Source: a virus
Virus record (IMG/VR): IMGVR_UViG_3300015245_000084
Location: 1-21,115 of that record
Direction: 5' to 3' (one strand)
DNA: 21,115 nucleotides
Below the pieces are notes generated by a model. The model was not told where the DNA came from, searched no databases, and worked only from the letters and a program-made list of their open reading frames with translations. The stretch's first letter is position 1; each line of letters starts with the position of its first letter. Of the stretch, positions 14,404-21,115 are shown piece after piece. Position numbers and translations under genes: made by a program.

Positions 14404-15060
14404 TCAGTCCTTCTCGCCCCGGCGCTTCTTGCCGGCCGCGATGATCTGAGCGGCGAGAGAGGGACCACCACCAATCGCGCTCGGGTTGTCGGCACCGACC
14501 TCTGGATTGGGCTGGTGCTCCATGCGACTGCGAAGCTCGTCGCGCCTCACGGCCGGCGCGGCCGTCGCGGCGGGAACAGAGGCCACGGGCATGCCGCCGA
14601 GAACCGCGATCGACTCGCCCCGCGTCATGCTCGTCCTCAGCGCGAGCTGCAGCGCCATGGCGTAGTGCTGCTCGCTCCTCGACGCGGCCTTCGAGGTCAG
14701 GATGGCTGCGATGCGCCCGCGCTCGCGCATGCGCACGGTCCGCTTTGCCTTGTCGGCCTTGTCGTCCTCGTCAGAGTCATCGTCACCGGCCTTGGTGTCC
14801 TCCTCCTTCGGCTTCTCGTCCTCGGCATCCTCGTCGTCCTTCTTGTCCTCGGCCTCCTCGCCGTCATCCTTCGGCTTCTCGGCGTCCTCGTCGTCCTTCT
14901 TGTCCTCCGAGTCGGTGCCATTGTCCTTCTTCTCCGCCTCATCCTCCTCGACCTTCTTCTTTGAGCCGCCGACAGCGAGCGCGGCAAGACGAGCAAGAGA
15001 TCCAGTCGTAGTTGGAGCAGACGACTGAGCACCGATACCTGCAGACACGTGCGTATTCAT
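14404..15060 (-). CDS. Acidic scaffold-like capsid assembly protein
   Basis: A 218-aa protein placed after the capsid protease, where lambda encodes scaffold Nu3. The ATG at 15060 lies 8 bases after the AAGGAG at the end of the protease gene; a GTG two codons upstream is too close to that site. Residues 35-105 are extremely acidic with lysines and contain two copies of DKKDDEDAE plus KPK (53-64, 72-85). Residues 108-160 are a helical basic block (RERGRIAAILTSKAASRSEQ, then 'ALQLALRTSMTRGESIAVLG'), which resembles the scaffold-like tail of S49 peptidases in other phages. Two basic clusters close the chain (GKKRRGEKD). Role in prohead assembly is inferred from position and composition. Confidence 0.75.
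   Translation of the reverse strand: MNTHVSAGIGAQSSAPTTTGSLARLAALAVGGSKKKVEEDEAEKKDNGTDSEDKKDDEDAEKPKDDGEEAEDKKDDEDAEDEKPKEEDTKAGDDDSDEDDKADKAKRTVRMRERGRIAAILTSKAASRSEQHYAMALQLALRTSMTRGESIAVLGGMPVASVPAATAAPAVRRDELRSRMEHQPNPEVGADNPSAIGGGPSLAAQIIAAGKKRRGEKD
14820..14916 (-). repeat. Acidic coding repeat in the scaffold-like gene
   Basis: Two near-identical stretches on the plus strand, CTCGGCATCCTCGTCGTCCT and CTCGGCGTCCTCGTCGTCCT, each continuing TCTTGTCCTC, about 60 bases apart. They encode the duplicated DKKDDEDAE units. Low-complexity sequence of this kind expands and contracts easily. Confidence 0.7.
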
Positions 15061-15062
15061 AT

Positions 15063-15929
15063 TCACTTCTCCTTGTTGACGTAGGTGATAAACTCCATGA
15101 GTGCCTGATCAACCGGCATCACGGCGTCAGCGAACCCGATCCCAACTCCAGCCTCTCCAAGAAAGCATCCAGCCTCCGTCTTGCGCACCGCAGATGCATC
15201 GATGCCCCTGTTCCTGGCGACCATCTCCACGAACATCTCTCCAAGAACATCGACGTCCGCCTGCATGCGACCACGCGCATCGTCAGTCAGCGGCGTCGTC
15301 GGGTATCCCTCCGACTTGTATGCGCCATACTGCACGGTCGTCACCTTGACGCCGAACTCCTCCAGCATCTTGGTGATGTCCACGTGCATGCAGATGACGC
15401 CGACGCTGCCGACGCCTCCGGTCCTCGGAACGATGATGCGCTCGGCGCTCGACGCCAGCGCATAGGCCGCGCTGTATGCCGCCTCGTCCACGATCGCCCA
15501 GATCGGCTTCTCGCCGCGCAGTCCATAAACCGCGTCGGCAAGATCAAAGCACCCGCTCACCACGCCACCGGGCGAGTTGATGTGCAGTGCTATGCCCAGT
15601 ACATCACTATCCACCACGGCCGCGCCAATCTTCCCCGCGATGCTGGAGTACGTCGTCTCGTCCCACCACCACGTGTCCTCGTGCATCAGCGCACCAGAGA
15701 TCGGAATGAGTGCGACTCCCTCGACGAGGTCATACGGCTTGAACTCCTGCACCATGACGGCACCATCCCCGAGCGCCTGAGCGGGGGGATGCCCCTCAAG
15801 CCGACGCTCGAGGAGATGGCTCTCGTGTATGTTGTGGACGAGACGTCCGTGGTACGACTCGATCATCGACGTCGCGTACTGCGGCAGCAGCGCCACCGGC
15901 TGGCTTAGGATCTGTGGAACCGTCAGCAT
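15063..15929 (-). CDS. S49-family capsid maturation protease (lambda gpC / SppA type)
   Basis: A 288-aa Ser/Lys protease that processes proheads. The fold signature is plain: 'GVALIPISGALMH' (71-83), 'INSPGG' (117-122), the nucleophile region 'DEAAYSAAYALASSAERIIV' with Ser153, 'GGVGSVGV' (171-178) and the lysine segment 'YGAYKSEGYPTTPLTDDAR' with Lys205. The frame stays open 100 codons upstream, but that part is Arg-rich antisense-like sequence under the portal gene; the ATG at 15929, 10 bases after the portal stop with GGTGAG just before it, gives the normal family N-terminus. Unlike lambda C, the protein ends right after the protease domain and the scaffold is a separate coupled gene. Confidence 0.92.
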   Translation of the reverse strand: MLTVPQILSQPVALLPQYATSMIESYHGRLVHNIHESHLLERRLEGHPPAQALGDGAVMVQEFKPYDLVEGVALIPISGALMHEDTWWWDETTYSSIAGKIGAAVVDSDVLGIALHINSPGGVVSGCFDLADAVYGLRGEKPIWAIVDEAAYSAAYALASSAERIIVPRTGGVGSVGVICMHVDITKMLEEFGVKVTTVQYGAYKSEGYPTTPLTDDARGRMQADVDVLGEMFVEMVARNRGIDASAVRKTEAGCFLGEAGVGIGFADAVMPVDQALMEFITYVNKEK

Positions 15930-15939
15930 TCTCTCACCA

Positions 15940-17586
15940 TCACTTCGGGGTCCTCTGCTGACTTGCTGGCACGTTGTCCTTGCCGGACCACTCCGGCAGC
16001 GGAATGCCGTACTCCTTGAACAGTCCAATCTCATATCTGCGCTGCTCCAGGACCTCCTCGTAGTCCAGGCCCTGCGCCGCGCACTCATCCTCCAGCGTGC
16101 TGAGCGCGCCGTCCATTCGGAGAATCGCCGCCTGCGCCTCGCTCGTGGGGTCGATCCATCCGCGCGCCGGCCCCAGCCATCTCGCCTGCGAGTACGCCTC
16201 GCGGCACTCCACGTACTCAGGAGCACCATTCGGCAGCGGCAGGTCGTCGACCGCGTGCGACTCCTCCATCCACGCCGACCTGATGGGAGAGACGTAGTCG
16301 CTGGTGAAGTCGTCGCGTCGCCTGTCGATCGTCTTCCACGCCTCCAGCAGTGCCCCGCGCGCGCTGCTGTAGTTCACGTCGCTCCAGTCGTTGCTAAGCT
16401 GCTGAGCCGAGAGGCCGAGACCTGAGGCCACGTTACGCAGCACCGAGGACTCGAACGGCTTGAAGTTGGTTGATGGCCGCTCCGCCCTCACCGCGTTGAT
16501 CTTCTCGCCAGGAAACAATACCGGGATGCGCGCGTTGCCCAGCACGAGCGCCTGATCGTCGTGAAACTGCCTGCGCTGCTGCTGATACCAGTTGAGATGC
16601 TCGCCGTCGTCGAGCGCCTCGGTGACCAGCTGCTGATCAAAGGGAGACTCCACGTACGCGCCGAAGATCGCGTTGATGATCGCCGAGTCCAGCTCCGCGC
16701 CGTCGTACTTGATCAGCATCTTCAGGCGCTGCAGCACGGGCGCGAAGATGCCGGCTCCTCCTCGATGCTGCGTTGCTCTGTCGCCGTCGTAGTCGTGCAC
16801 GACCACCGGCCTCCCCCACGGCGTCTCGCGCGGCACGCGCTCCCACGTCATGGACTCGGCCGCATTGAACCAGTCGCCCGCGTGCGCCTTCCTGATGTGG
16901 TACGCCGTGGTGGCGCCCAGCTCGTCCACCTCCACGCCACCTCGCAGAGTCATGCTGTCGAACCGCAGCTGCGGATTGGAGAGCCTGTCCGGGTCCACCA
17001 GCTGTACGGCCGTCGCGTACCTCGCCCTGCCGTAGCCGATGCGCCTGGGCAGCCACATCATGACAGCGATGCAGTCCCCGTCGATCAGCTTGTGCCTGAA
17101 CGACGTGTGCATCTGCTGCCCGAACGACTGATTGCGCGCGGCATCGCACCACTTGCCGGCGGAAAGAGACCACGTGCGCCAGTTGGCGTCGATGGCCCGC
17201 GCGTACTCCTTCGCCCACTCGTGGTCGAACGCCTTGATGCCGGTGTACTGCGCCAGCCACCGATAGTTCGGCTTCGGTATCGGCCTGAGATTGGCCCCGA
17301 TGGCGTTGTCGAGAATGCGCGTGACCGCGCCGCTGGCCCATCCGTCGTTGCGAACCGCGTCCCGCACCCGCGAGACGATGCGGTCGCGGTACATGTTGAG
17401 CTCGCCGTCCGGGCTCCACAGGTACGGCTGCCACGCCTGCATGTGCTGACCAAATAGATCAGCCGCGTCGTAGGCCGGCCCGCTGAGGCGTCCGCTTCCA
17501 CCCGCGAGCGACGTGTACCTGCGCCTCTGCTGTCGCGGAGCCGGCAGCCCGTCGGGCCCAAGGATCTGCACTGGATTGCCGCTCAT
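15940..17586 (-). CDS. Portal protein (lambda gpB family)
   Basis: A 548-aa portal, the dodecameric ring at the capsid vertex through which DNA enters and leaves. The family pattern runs throughout: 'MYRDRIVSRVRDAVRNDGWA' then 'SGAVTRILDNAIGANLRPIP' (65-104), 'DGDCIAVMMW', 'QLVDPDRLSNP', 'AYHIRKAHAGDW', 'IFAPVLQRLKMLIKYDGAEL', 'PSTNFKPFESSVLRNVASGL' and 'LSNDWSDVNYSSARGALLEA' with the conserved 'WKTIDRRRDDF'. Length is as expected for gpB (533 aa). The ATG overlaps the gpW-like gene's stop (ATGA), a coupling typical of this pair. No sign of damage. Confidence 0.95.
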   Translation of the reverse strand: MSGNPVQILGPDGLPAPRQQRRRYTSLAGGSGRLSGPAYDAADLFGQHMQAWQPYLWSPDGELNMYRDRIVSRVRDAVRNDGWASGAVTRILDNAIGANLRPIPKPNYRWLAQYTGIKAFDHEWAKEYARAIDANWRTWSLSAGKWCDAARNQSFGQQMHTSFRHKLIDGDCIAVMMWLPRRIGYGRARYATAVQLVDPDRLSNPQLRFDSMTLRGGVEVDELGATTAYHIRKAHAGDWFNAAESMTWERVPRETPWGRPVVVHDYDGDRATQHRGGAGIFAPVLQRLKMLIKYDGAELDSAIINAIFGAYVESPFDQQLVTEALDDGEHLNWYQQQRRQFHDDQALVLGNARIPVLFPGEKINAVRAERPSTNFKPFESSVLRNVASGLGLSAQQLSNDWSDVNYSSARGALLEAWKTIDRRRDDFTSDYVSPIRSAWMEESHAVDDLPLPNGAPEYVECREAYSQARWLGPARGWIDPTSEAQAAILRMDGALSTLEDECAAQGLDYEEVLEQRRYEIGLFKEYGIPLPEWSGKDNVPASQQRTPK

Positions 17587-17891
17587 CGGAAGATCGGCCT
17601 CATCGCGCGGCGCTGCCGACCATAGCCGAGAAGCTGCGCGGCCTCCTGCATCACGTTCTTCAGCAGAGAGGCGTCGGCCGGAGTGTACGTCACCGACTTG
17701 CCCTCGTAGCTGACCACCACCGGCCGACCGCCGCTGGTGAGCTGCAGATACGCGGTCTGCAGCTGCGTGTAGTAGGTCCGCACCTGATCGAGAGTCATTC
17801 CCGCGAACGTGGTCTTGTTGATGTCGAACACGGGATCACAGGAGCTGCTGGTCCCGAGAGGACTGCTGTTGGTACCGACGACGAGAACCAT
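17583..17891 (-). CDS. gpW-like head-tail connector / head completion protein
   Basis: A 102-aa protein in the lambda W position between terminase and portal. Residues 32-90 carry the gpW outline: a helix ('LDQVRTYYTQLQTAYLQLTS' ending in a Gly-rich turn), two strands ('RPVVVSYEGKSVTYTPA') and a second helix ('DASLLKNVMQEAAQLLG'). The first 30 residues (a Ser/Thr-rich stretch) are extra compared with lambda W (68 aa). gpW plugs the portal after packaging and gives the site for FII. ATG start with GGAAGGAG 7 bases upstream, immediately after the previous gene's TAG. The stop overlaps the portal start. Confidence 0.82.
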   Translation of the reverse strand: MVLVVGTNSSPLGTSSSCDPVFDINKTTFAGMTLDQVRTYYTQLQTAYLQLTSGGRPVVVSYEGKSVTYTPADASLLKNVMQEAAQLLGYGRQRRAMRPIFR

Positions 17892-18323
17892 CTACTCACT
17901 CCTTCCCTTGTAGTAGTGCGACCCGCGTCTCGAGCGAGGATCCTGAGCACGCACGCCCGTCACCGGCCGCGCCGGCTGCTGCGCCATCACCGGAGCCTGC
18001 CTGAGCTGTGCGACGCTGCCATCCACCTCGCGCGAGTGCTCCTCCAACCTTCTGACGCGATTGGTGAGGTCCTGCAGCATGACGCTCATCTCGCGAAGGT
18101 CCTCGGAGGAGCGAGAGCGAACCACGTCAAGGTCCCCCTGCGTCGCCATCATGTCCCGCTCATCAACCTTCTTCACCTCGAGCTGCTTCTGCGTCTGCGT
18201 CTGAGCCTGCTCCGTCCTCGGGGGCTCCGGCTTGGGTCCGTCGTGAAACAGCGCTCCCATGGAGGCCATGATCGCCAGGAGCGCGGGCCCGATGAGATCC
18301 CTCTTCCTCACGTTCGTCTGCAT
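17892..18323 (-). CDS. Unknown protein with N-terminal membrane segment and coiled coil
   Basis: A 143-aa protein I do not recognise. A basic start (NVRKR) precedes a short hydrophobic segment at residues 10-27 (LIGPALLAIMASMGALFH), so an N-in anchor or an uncleaved signal is likely. Residues 35-55 are Gln/Thr/Lys-rich; about 60-105 look like a coiled coil ('DVVRSRSSEDLREMSVMLQD', 'LTNRVRRLEEH'); the tail is Pro/Arg-rich. ATG with GAGG 6 bases upstream. It follows the 58-aa membrane protein and precedes gpW, a place where lambda has no gene. The layout (anchor plus coiled coil) resembles an inner-membrane spanin, but I found no partner lipoprotein, so this is not claimed. Confidence 0.7.
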   Translation of the reverse strand: MQTNVRKRDLIGPALLAIMASMGALFHDGPKPEPPRTEQAQTQTQKQLEVKKVDERDMMATQGDLDVVRSRSSEDLREMSVMLQDLTNRVRRLEEHSREVDGSVAQLRQAPVMAQQPARPVTGVRAQDPRSRRGSHYYKGRSE

Positions 18324-18338
18324 GATCTTCCTCTGTCT

Positions 18339-18515
18339 TTACGACAATGCATTGAGACCATAGCCCAGCGCGTACAGAACAACTCCAACGCCCAGGAATA
18401 TGATCGGAGTGTAGGATCTCCTGTTCCACAGCATGCAGAACCATCCCAGAACCAGGAAAACGAAGGAGAGCGCCATGACGGCATACGCCACCACCTCCAG
18501 GTAGGTTCCCGTCAC
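18339..18515 (-). CDS. Small membrane protein, 58 aa, two predicted transmembrane segments
   Basis: Reading from the GTG at 18515-18513 to the TAA at 18341-18339 gives 58 residues. Residues about 6-29 (EVVAYAVMALSFVFLVLGWF) and 36-55 (TPIIFLGVGVVLYALGYGLN) are long hydrophobic segments, separated by a basic loop WNRRS, which would place the loop in the cytoplasm. The GTG overlaps the TerL TGA (GTGA), the same arrangement as several neighbouring genes, which supports expression. A 15-base gap separates it from the next ATG. Small size and hairpin topology resemble holins, but no lysozyme gene is in the window and no family is recognised; function is open. Confidence 0.72.
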   Translation of the reverse strand: MTGTYLEVVAYAVMALSFVFLVLGWFCMLWNRRSYTPIIFLGVGVVLYALGYGLNALS

Positions 18516-20536
18516 TTCGGCAGCATGCTCGATATGTTCGGTCTCCTCTTGGGACCCTGGTTCTTGCCCTGAGTGGCCGTGGTCACCAGCTCCGTCTTCG
18601 TCGTTCCCTCACTCGGCGGCGGAGGAGACGGCGCACTGCTTCTCTCCGCAGGATCACGCTCCCTCATGCGCTGCATGTTGAGCATGTGACTCGCGGCCCC
18701 CTGCATCGCCTCGCAGTCGAGAAAGTGATTCTCCTTGTTTCGGCGGGTCCACTCGACCTTCCCCGAGTCCAGCTCAACGCGCGACTCCGACACGATCTGC
18801 CGGCAGTAGTCGTCCGCCACGCCGTCGAACAGATGCCAGCCCCCCTTGCTCTCGTCCGGCCAGCGAACCTTCTCGTGCACGTAGGACTTCCACCTGTCGG
18901 TATCGAGACGAATGAGCTCGAGACCGTACTTGGCGCCAACTCCCTTCTTGTTCAACTCGATCCTGGACTTGATGATCGGCGTGCGCATCACGTGCGAGCT
19001 GCCCTTCGTCGGGCGCACGAACGACTGATGCACGCGGCAGAACTCATTGATCCGGTTGATGGGCATCTCGGTCTTCTTGCCGGGCCGGAATCCAGAGTCA
19101 ATCAGCACCAGCTTGAAGTCCATGCCGTCGATCGGCTCCTTGATGAAGTCCGCGAGATCCTCCCACACTCCCTCGTGCATGGTCTCACCCCAGAACTCAC
19201 CGTGATCGATCAGCCACGACTCGCCCCGCGCTCCCCATCCACGGGCCAGCCACACGAGGCGGTTCTTCTGCACGTCGACGGTGAGCACGAGATGGATGAC
19301 GCTGTCCGGCACGGTGCCGCGCTCATAGATGCCCTGGTGAGACTTGACCTCCGCCCAGTCCGGCGCGTCTCCACCACGATTGAGATAGCACTCGCCAAAG
19401 CGCGAGTTGACGATGGTCTGTATCGTGTCTCCGTCTCCACCGTTCAGCGCGGTCACGAGGTCCTCCGCGCGCTGGCCAAAGGTACGGAACGGGCTGCACA
19501 GGCCAGAGACCCAGAAGCTTGCGGTCGAGGAGTCGGGGGGAGCGCCAGAGATCTCACCGGTCTGGCTTATGCTCTGACCAGGAGCCACCATGAGGCCGGT
19601 GGCGTTCATGTCCGCCTTGTGGCTGTCGCGGATGTGCTGGTGACATCGCGGGCACTCGACGTACGCGGTGCGACCTGCCTCGGCGGGAGAGATCACCTCT
19701 CTCTCGCTCTTGGGCTGGCGCCAGGAGAGGAGGTTCATGCGCGGGATGAAGTACCCCTCGCAGTGCGGACACTGCCACGCCCAGTGATGACGCGTGCCCT
19801 CCTGAAAGAGACGCCATATCGGAGACTTGATGTCGTCTGGGTGAGACTGTCTCCAGAAGATGAGACCCGACGCGTGGTCCGGCTCGTCGCACTCCACCGC
19901 GCCTATGGTCGGCGTCGAGGAGATGCCGGTGACGAAGTCCGCGAACGTGAAGCCGCGCGCCTCCACCAGTCCCAGGGGATCCCCCTGACCGGCGATGTTC
20001 TTCATCATGCCGTCGTACTCGTCCACCAGCGCGAGAGCAGCCGGGTCTGACTTGAGCGCGGTGGAGGAGCCTGCGTGCGCGAGGCGGACGGGCACACCGG
20101 ACACGAGCTTCCGCGTCTTCTTCATCCGTTTACCGAAGAGAACCTTGGCCCCCAGCGTTCTCGACTCCTCGAAGAGCCCCATGAGACGAGGCTCGAACTG
20201 ATCGATGCAGAACTCCTTCGTGGGTCCCACGTATATGATCGGCGCGGCCTTGCAGTCCATGCGCTCTCCGATGACGTCGAGCATGCCGTCCGTCTTGCCC
20301 ATCTGCGCGCCGCAGGCAATCACGGCTCTCACGTATGAGCCGCATCCCAGCACGCGGGTCCACGGAATCATGTACGGAGTGAGCTCCGGATTGCGTGGAC
20401 CCGGGACACCCGTGTGCGCGGGATACACGCGGTTCGCGGCTCCCCAGGCGTCTGGAGTCATACGGTCCAAGATCTGCCACATATTGTAATATCGCATGAG
20501 ATCTGAGATGCATTGCTGTACACGAGAGAGACTCAC
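18512..20536 (-). CDS. terL: Terminase large subunit (lambda GpA family)
   Basis: A 674-aa packaging motor and nuclease. The ATPase domain has Walker A GAQMGKT (76-82) and Walker B LALVDE (168-173, D172/E173). A zinc-ribbon-like pair follows, CPHC (256-259) and CPRC with nearby H (295-301), as in many GpA proteins. The nuclease domain has 'LTVDVQKNRL' (D421) and 'LVLIDSGFRPG' (D480), plus 'HFLDCEAMQGAA' near the end, which could supply the third acidic residue. The C-terminal 60 residues are Pro/Ser/Thr-rich. GTG start at 20536-20534 in a GTGA overlap with terS, GAGG 7 bases upstream. Length is close to lambda A (641 aa). Confidence 0.95.
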   Translation of the reverse strand: MSLSRVQQCISDLMRYYNMWQILDRMTPDAWGAANRVYPAHTGVPGPRNPELTPYMIPWTRVLGCGSYVRAVIACGAQMGKTDGMLDVIGERMDCKAAPIIYVGPTKEFCIDQFEPRLMGLFEESRTLGAKVLFGKRMKKTRKLVSGVPVRLAHAGSSTALKSDPAALALVDEYDGMMKNIAGQGDPLGLVEARGFTFADFVTGISSTPTIGAVECDEPDHASGLIFWRQSHPDDIKSPIWRLFQEGTRHHWAWQCPHCEGYFIPRMNLLSWRQPKSEREVISPAEAGRTAYVECPRCHQHIRDSHKADMNATGLMVAPGQSISQTGEISGAPPDSSTASFWVSGLCSPFRTFGQRAEDLVTALNGGDGDTIQTIVNSRFGECYLNRGGDAPDWAEVKSHQGIYERGTVPDSVIHLVLTVDVQKNRLVWLARGWGARGESWLIDHGEFWGETMHEGVWEDLADFIKEPIDGMDFKLVLIDSGFRPGKKTEMPINRINEFCRVHQSFVRPTKGSSHVMRTPIIKSRIELNKKGVGAKYGLELIRLDTDRWKSYVHEKVRWPDESKGGWHLFDGVADDYCRQIVSESRVELDSGKVEWTRRNKENHFLDCEAMQGAASHMLNMQRMRERDPAERSSAPSPPPPSEGTTKTELVTTATQGKNQGPKRRPNISSMLPK

Positions 20537-21054
20537 GTATCATCCTCATCAGCATCTGTACCCTCTTCAATGCTCAGCGCCTTCTTCTTCCAACGCTCAG
20601 AAACTCGACGCATCATGTCGTTGAACTTAGTCTCATACTCCACACGAAGAGTTCGATCACGCGTGAGCTGAGCCGGCATACCAGAGAGTTCAGCCTTAAG
20701 CCCGCCCATCAACATGTCATATAGCGCGAGGTGATCAGAGATCGGAATAAGTTCCTTTGCCTCCAGCGCCGTGGCCTGCTCAATTTGCTTGGCACGCGCA
20801 TCCTGCACACGTTGGGCGGATGCTTCCTTCGTCGAATCACTTTTTGATCCACCGGGACCAGGATGATCCTTCGTCCACCTCGCATGAGCAGGAGAAATTT
20901 TCACAAGCCGGAAAGTCCCCGGCCCGTCCTTCTCCAAATACCCACCGTTCACCATCTTGTTAATCGTGACTACGCTGAGATTCGTCAGCTGGACAACTTG
21001 CTGAAGAGTCACAGAGACATCCGTATCGGCCAATGGCTTAGAAGTCTTTCTCAA
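20533..21054 (-). CDS. terS: Terminase small subunit (Nu1-like)
   Basis: A 173-aa DNA-recognition subunit directly before terL. Residues 15-60 form a winged-helix type N-terminus ('VTLQQVVQLTNLSVVTINKM', then 'VNGGYLEKDGPGTFRLVKIS'), as in Nu1-like proteins that bind the packaging site. Residues 75-105 are an Ala/Gln/Glu helix, and 108-160 ('ALYDMLMGGLKAELSGMPAQ' then 'LTRDRTLRVEYETKF') match the oligomerisation helices of this family. The tail is acidic (DADEDDT). The TTG at 21054-21052 lies 9 bases after AAGGG and overlaps the previous stop as TTGA. A later TTG at codon 8 is possible. The DNA here is visibly less GC-rich than in the head genes. Confidence 0.85.
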   Translation of the reverse strand: MRKTSKPLADTDVSVTLQQVVQLTNLSVVTINKMVNGGYLEKDGPGTFRLVKISPAHARWTKDHPGPGGSKSDSTKEASAQRVQDARAKQIEQATALEAKELIPISDHLALYDMLMGGLKAELSGMPAQLTRDRTLRVEYETKFNDMMRRVSERWKKKALSIEEGTDADEDDT

Positions 21055-21115
21055 CTCTTTAAACCCTTAATCTCAGTTTCCTGAAAATACTCACGTGATG
21101 CGATGGCGCGAGCCT
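21051..21115 (-). CDS. 3' end of an unidentified upstream gene
   Basis: The last 20 codons of an open frame enter from the right edge and end at a TGA (21053-21051) that overlaps the terS TTG as TTGA, matching the coupled overlaps seen elsewhere in this cluster. The visible residues (ARAIASREYFQETEIKGLKS) are too few for a family call. The frame could also be open by chance. Confidence 0.45.
   Translation of the reverse strand, partial: ARAIASREYFQETEIKGLKS

Noticed and set aside
15012-15908. Plus-strand open frame of 298 codons opposite the S49 protease
   Set aside because: Antisense shadow of a conserved gene; His/Arg-rich composition without motifs.
15930-16229. 100-codon upstream extension of the S49 protease frame
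   Set aside because: It is Arg/Ser/Trp-rich shadow sequence within the portal gene. The ATG at 15929 gives the normal family N-terminus.
16561-17457. Plus-strand open frame of 298 codons opposite the portal gene
   Set aside because: Antisense shadow; the portal frame on the other strand is conserved from end to end.
17892-18444. Spanin pair (anchor protein plus embedded lipoprotein)
   Set aside because: The 143-aa protein has the right topology, but the overlapping minus-strand frame (18163-18444) has no signal peptide or lipobox.
18686-20050. Long plus-strand open frame (454 codons) opposite terL
   Set aside because: It mirrors the codon pattern of the strongly supported terL gene, is rich in Arg/Leu/His/Val with no recognisable family, and has no ribosome site of note. 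Open antisense frames are common in GC-rich genes.
1-21115. tRNA genes, CRISPR arrays, insertion sequences, attachment sites, diversity-generating retroelements
   Set aside because: No cloverleaf-like sequence, regularly spaced repeats, transposase frame, long terminal repeats or reverse-transcriptase motif was seen; gene spacing leaves almost no room for them.

Overview
The window is one continuous block of tailed-phage virion genes, all read from the minus strand, so gene order runs from the right edge (about 21.1 kb) to the left edge. It is the DNA-packaging, head and contractile-tail region of a myovirus or a related prophage. No host gene, integrase, tRNA, CRISPR array or plus-strand gene could be supported. 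The DNA is GC-rich by eye and Shine-Dalgarno sites are strong. A Gram-negative, proteobacterial host is the natural reading. The muralytic-type tape-measure C-terminus and a DUF1515-like coiled-coil protein hint at an alphaproteobacterium, but that is only a hint.

Right half (about 21.1 to 10.4 kb): a packaging and head module in the gene order of phage lambda. It holds the 3' end of an unknown gene, terminase small subunit, GpA-type terminase large subunit, two small predicted membrane proteins (58 and 143 aa), a gpW-like connector, a gpB-like portal, an S49 capsid protease, a separate acidic scaffold-like protein, an enlarged gpD-like decoration protein, a gpE-like major capsid protein, a small protein in the FI position, a repeated coiled-coil protein with a membrane anchor, an FII-like head-tail joining protein and a probable tail terminator.

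Left half (about 10.4 kb to 1): a contractile tail in the order of phage Mu gp38 to gp48. It holds a small gp38-position protein, tail sheath, tail tube, tail assembly chaperone with a frameshifted long form, tape measure, DNA-circularisation protein split into two genes, baseplate hub (gp44/P), spike (gp45), gp46, gp47 (baseplate J) and the start of gp48. The lambda-type head meets the Mu-type tail at about 10.4 to 11.3 kb.

Expression looks tuned at translation. Genes for abundant proteins (capsid, decoration, sheath, tube) start with ATG behind clear purine-rich ribosome sites. Several presumed low-copy genes start with GTG or TTG, many of them inside 4-base overlaps (GTGA, TTGA) with the preceding stop. 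A perfect 10-bp hairpin follows the capsid gene. The chaperone gene carries a T6 slip run, a 5-base spacer and a downstream stem-loop that contains its own stop codon, a good -1 frameshift signal.

The points most worth a second look are the frameshift signal, the split gpN gene, two copies of one insertion module in the sheath, the two small membrane proteins behind terL, and the domain insertions in the decoration protein. I found no defence system or other clearly new multi-gene system here.
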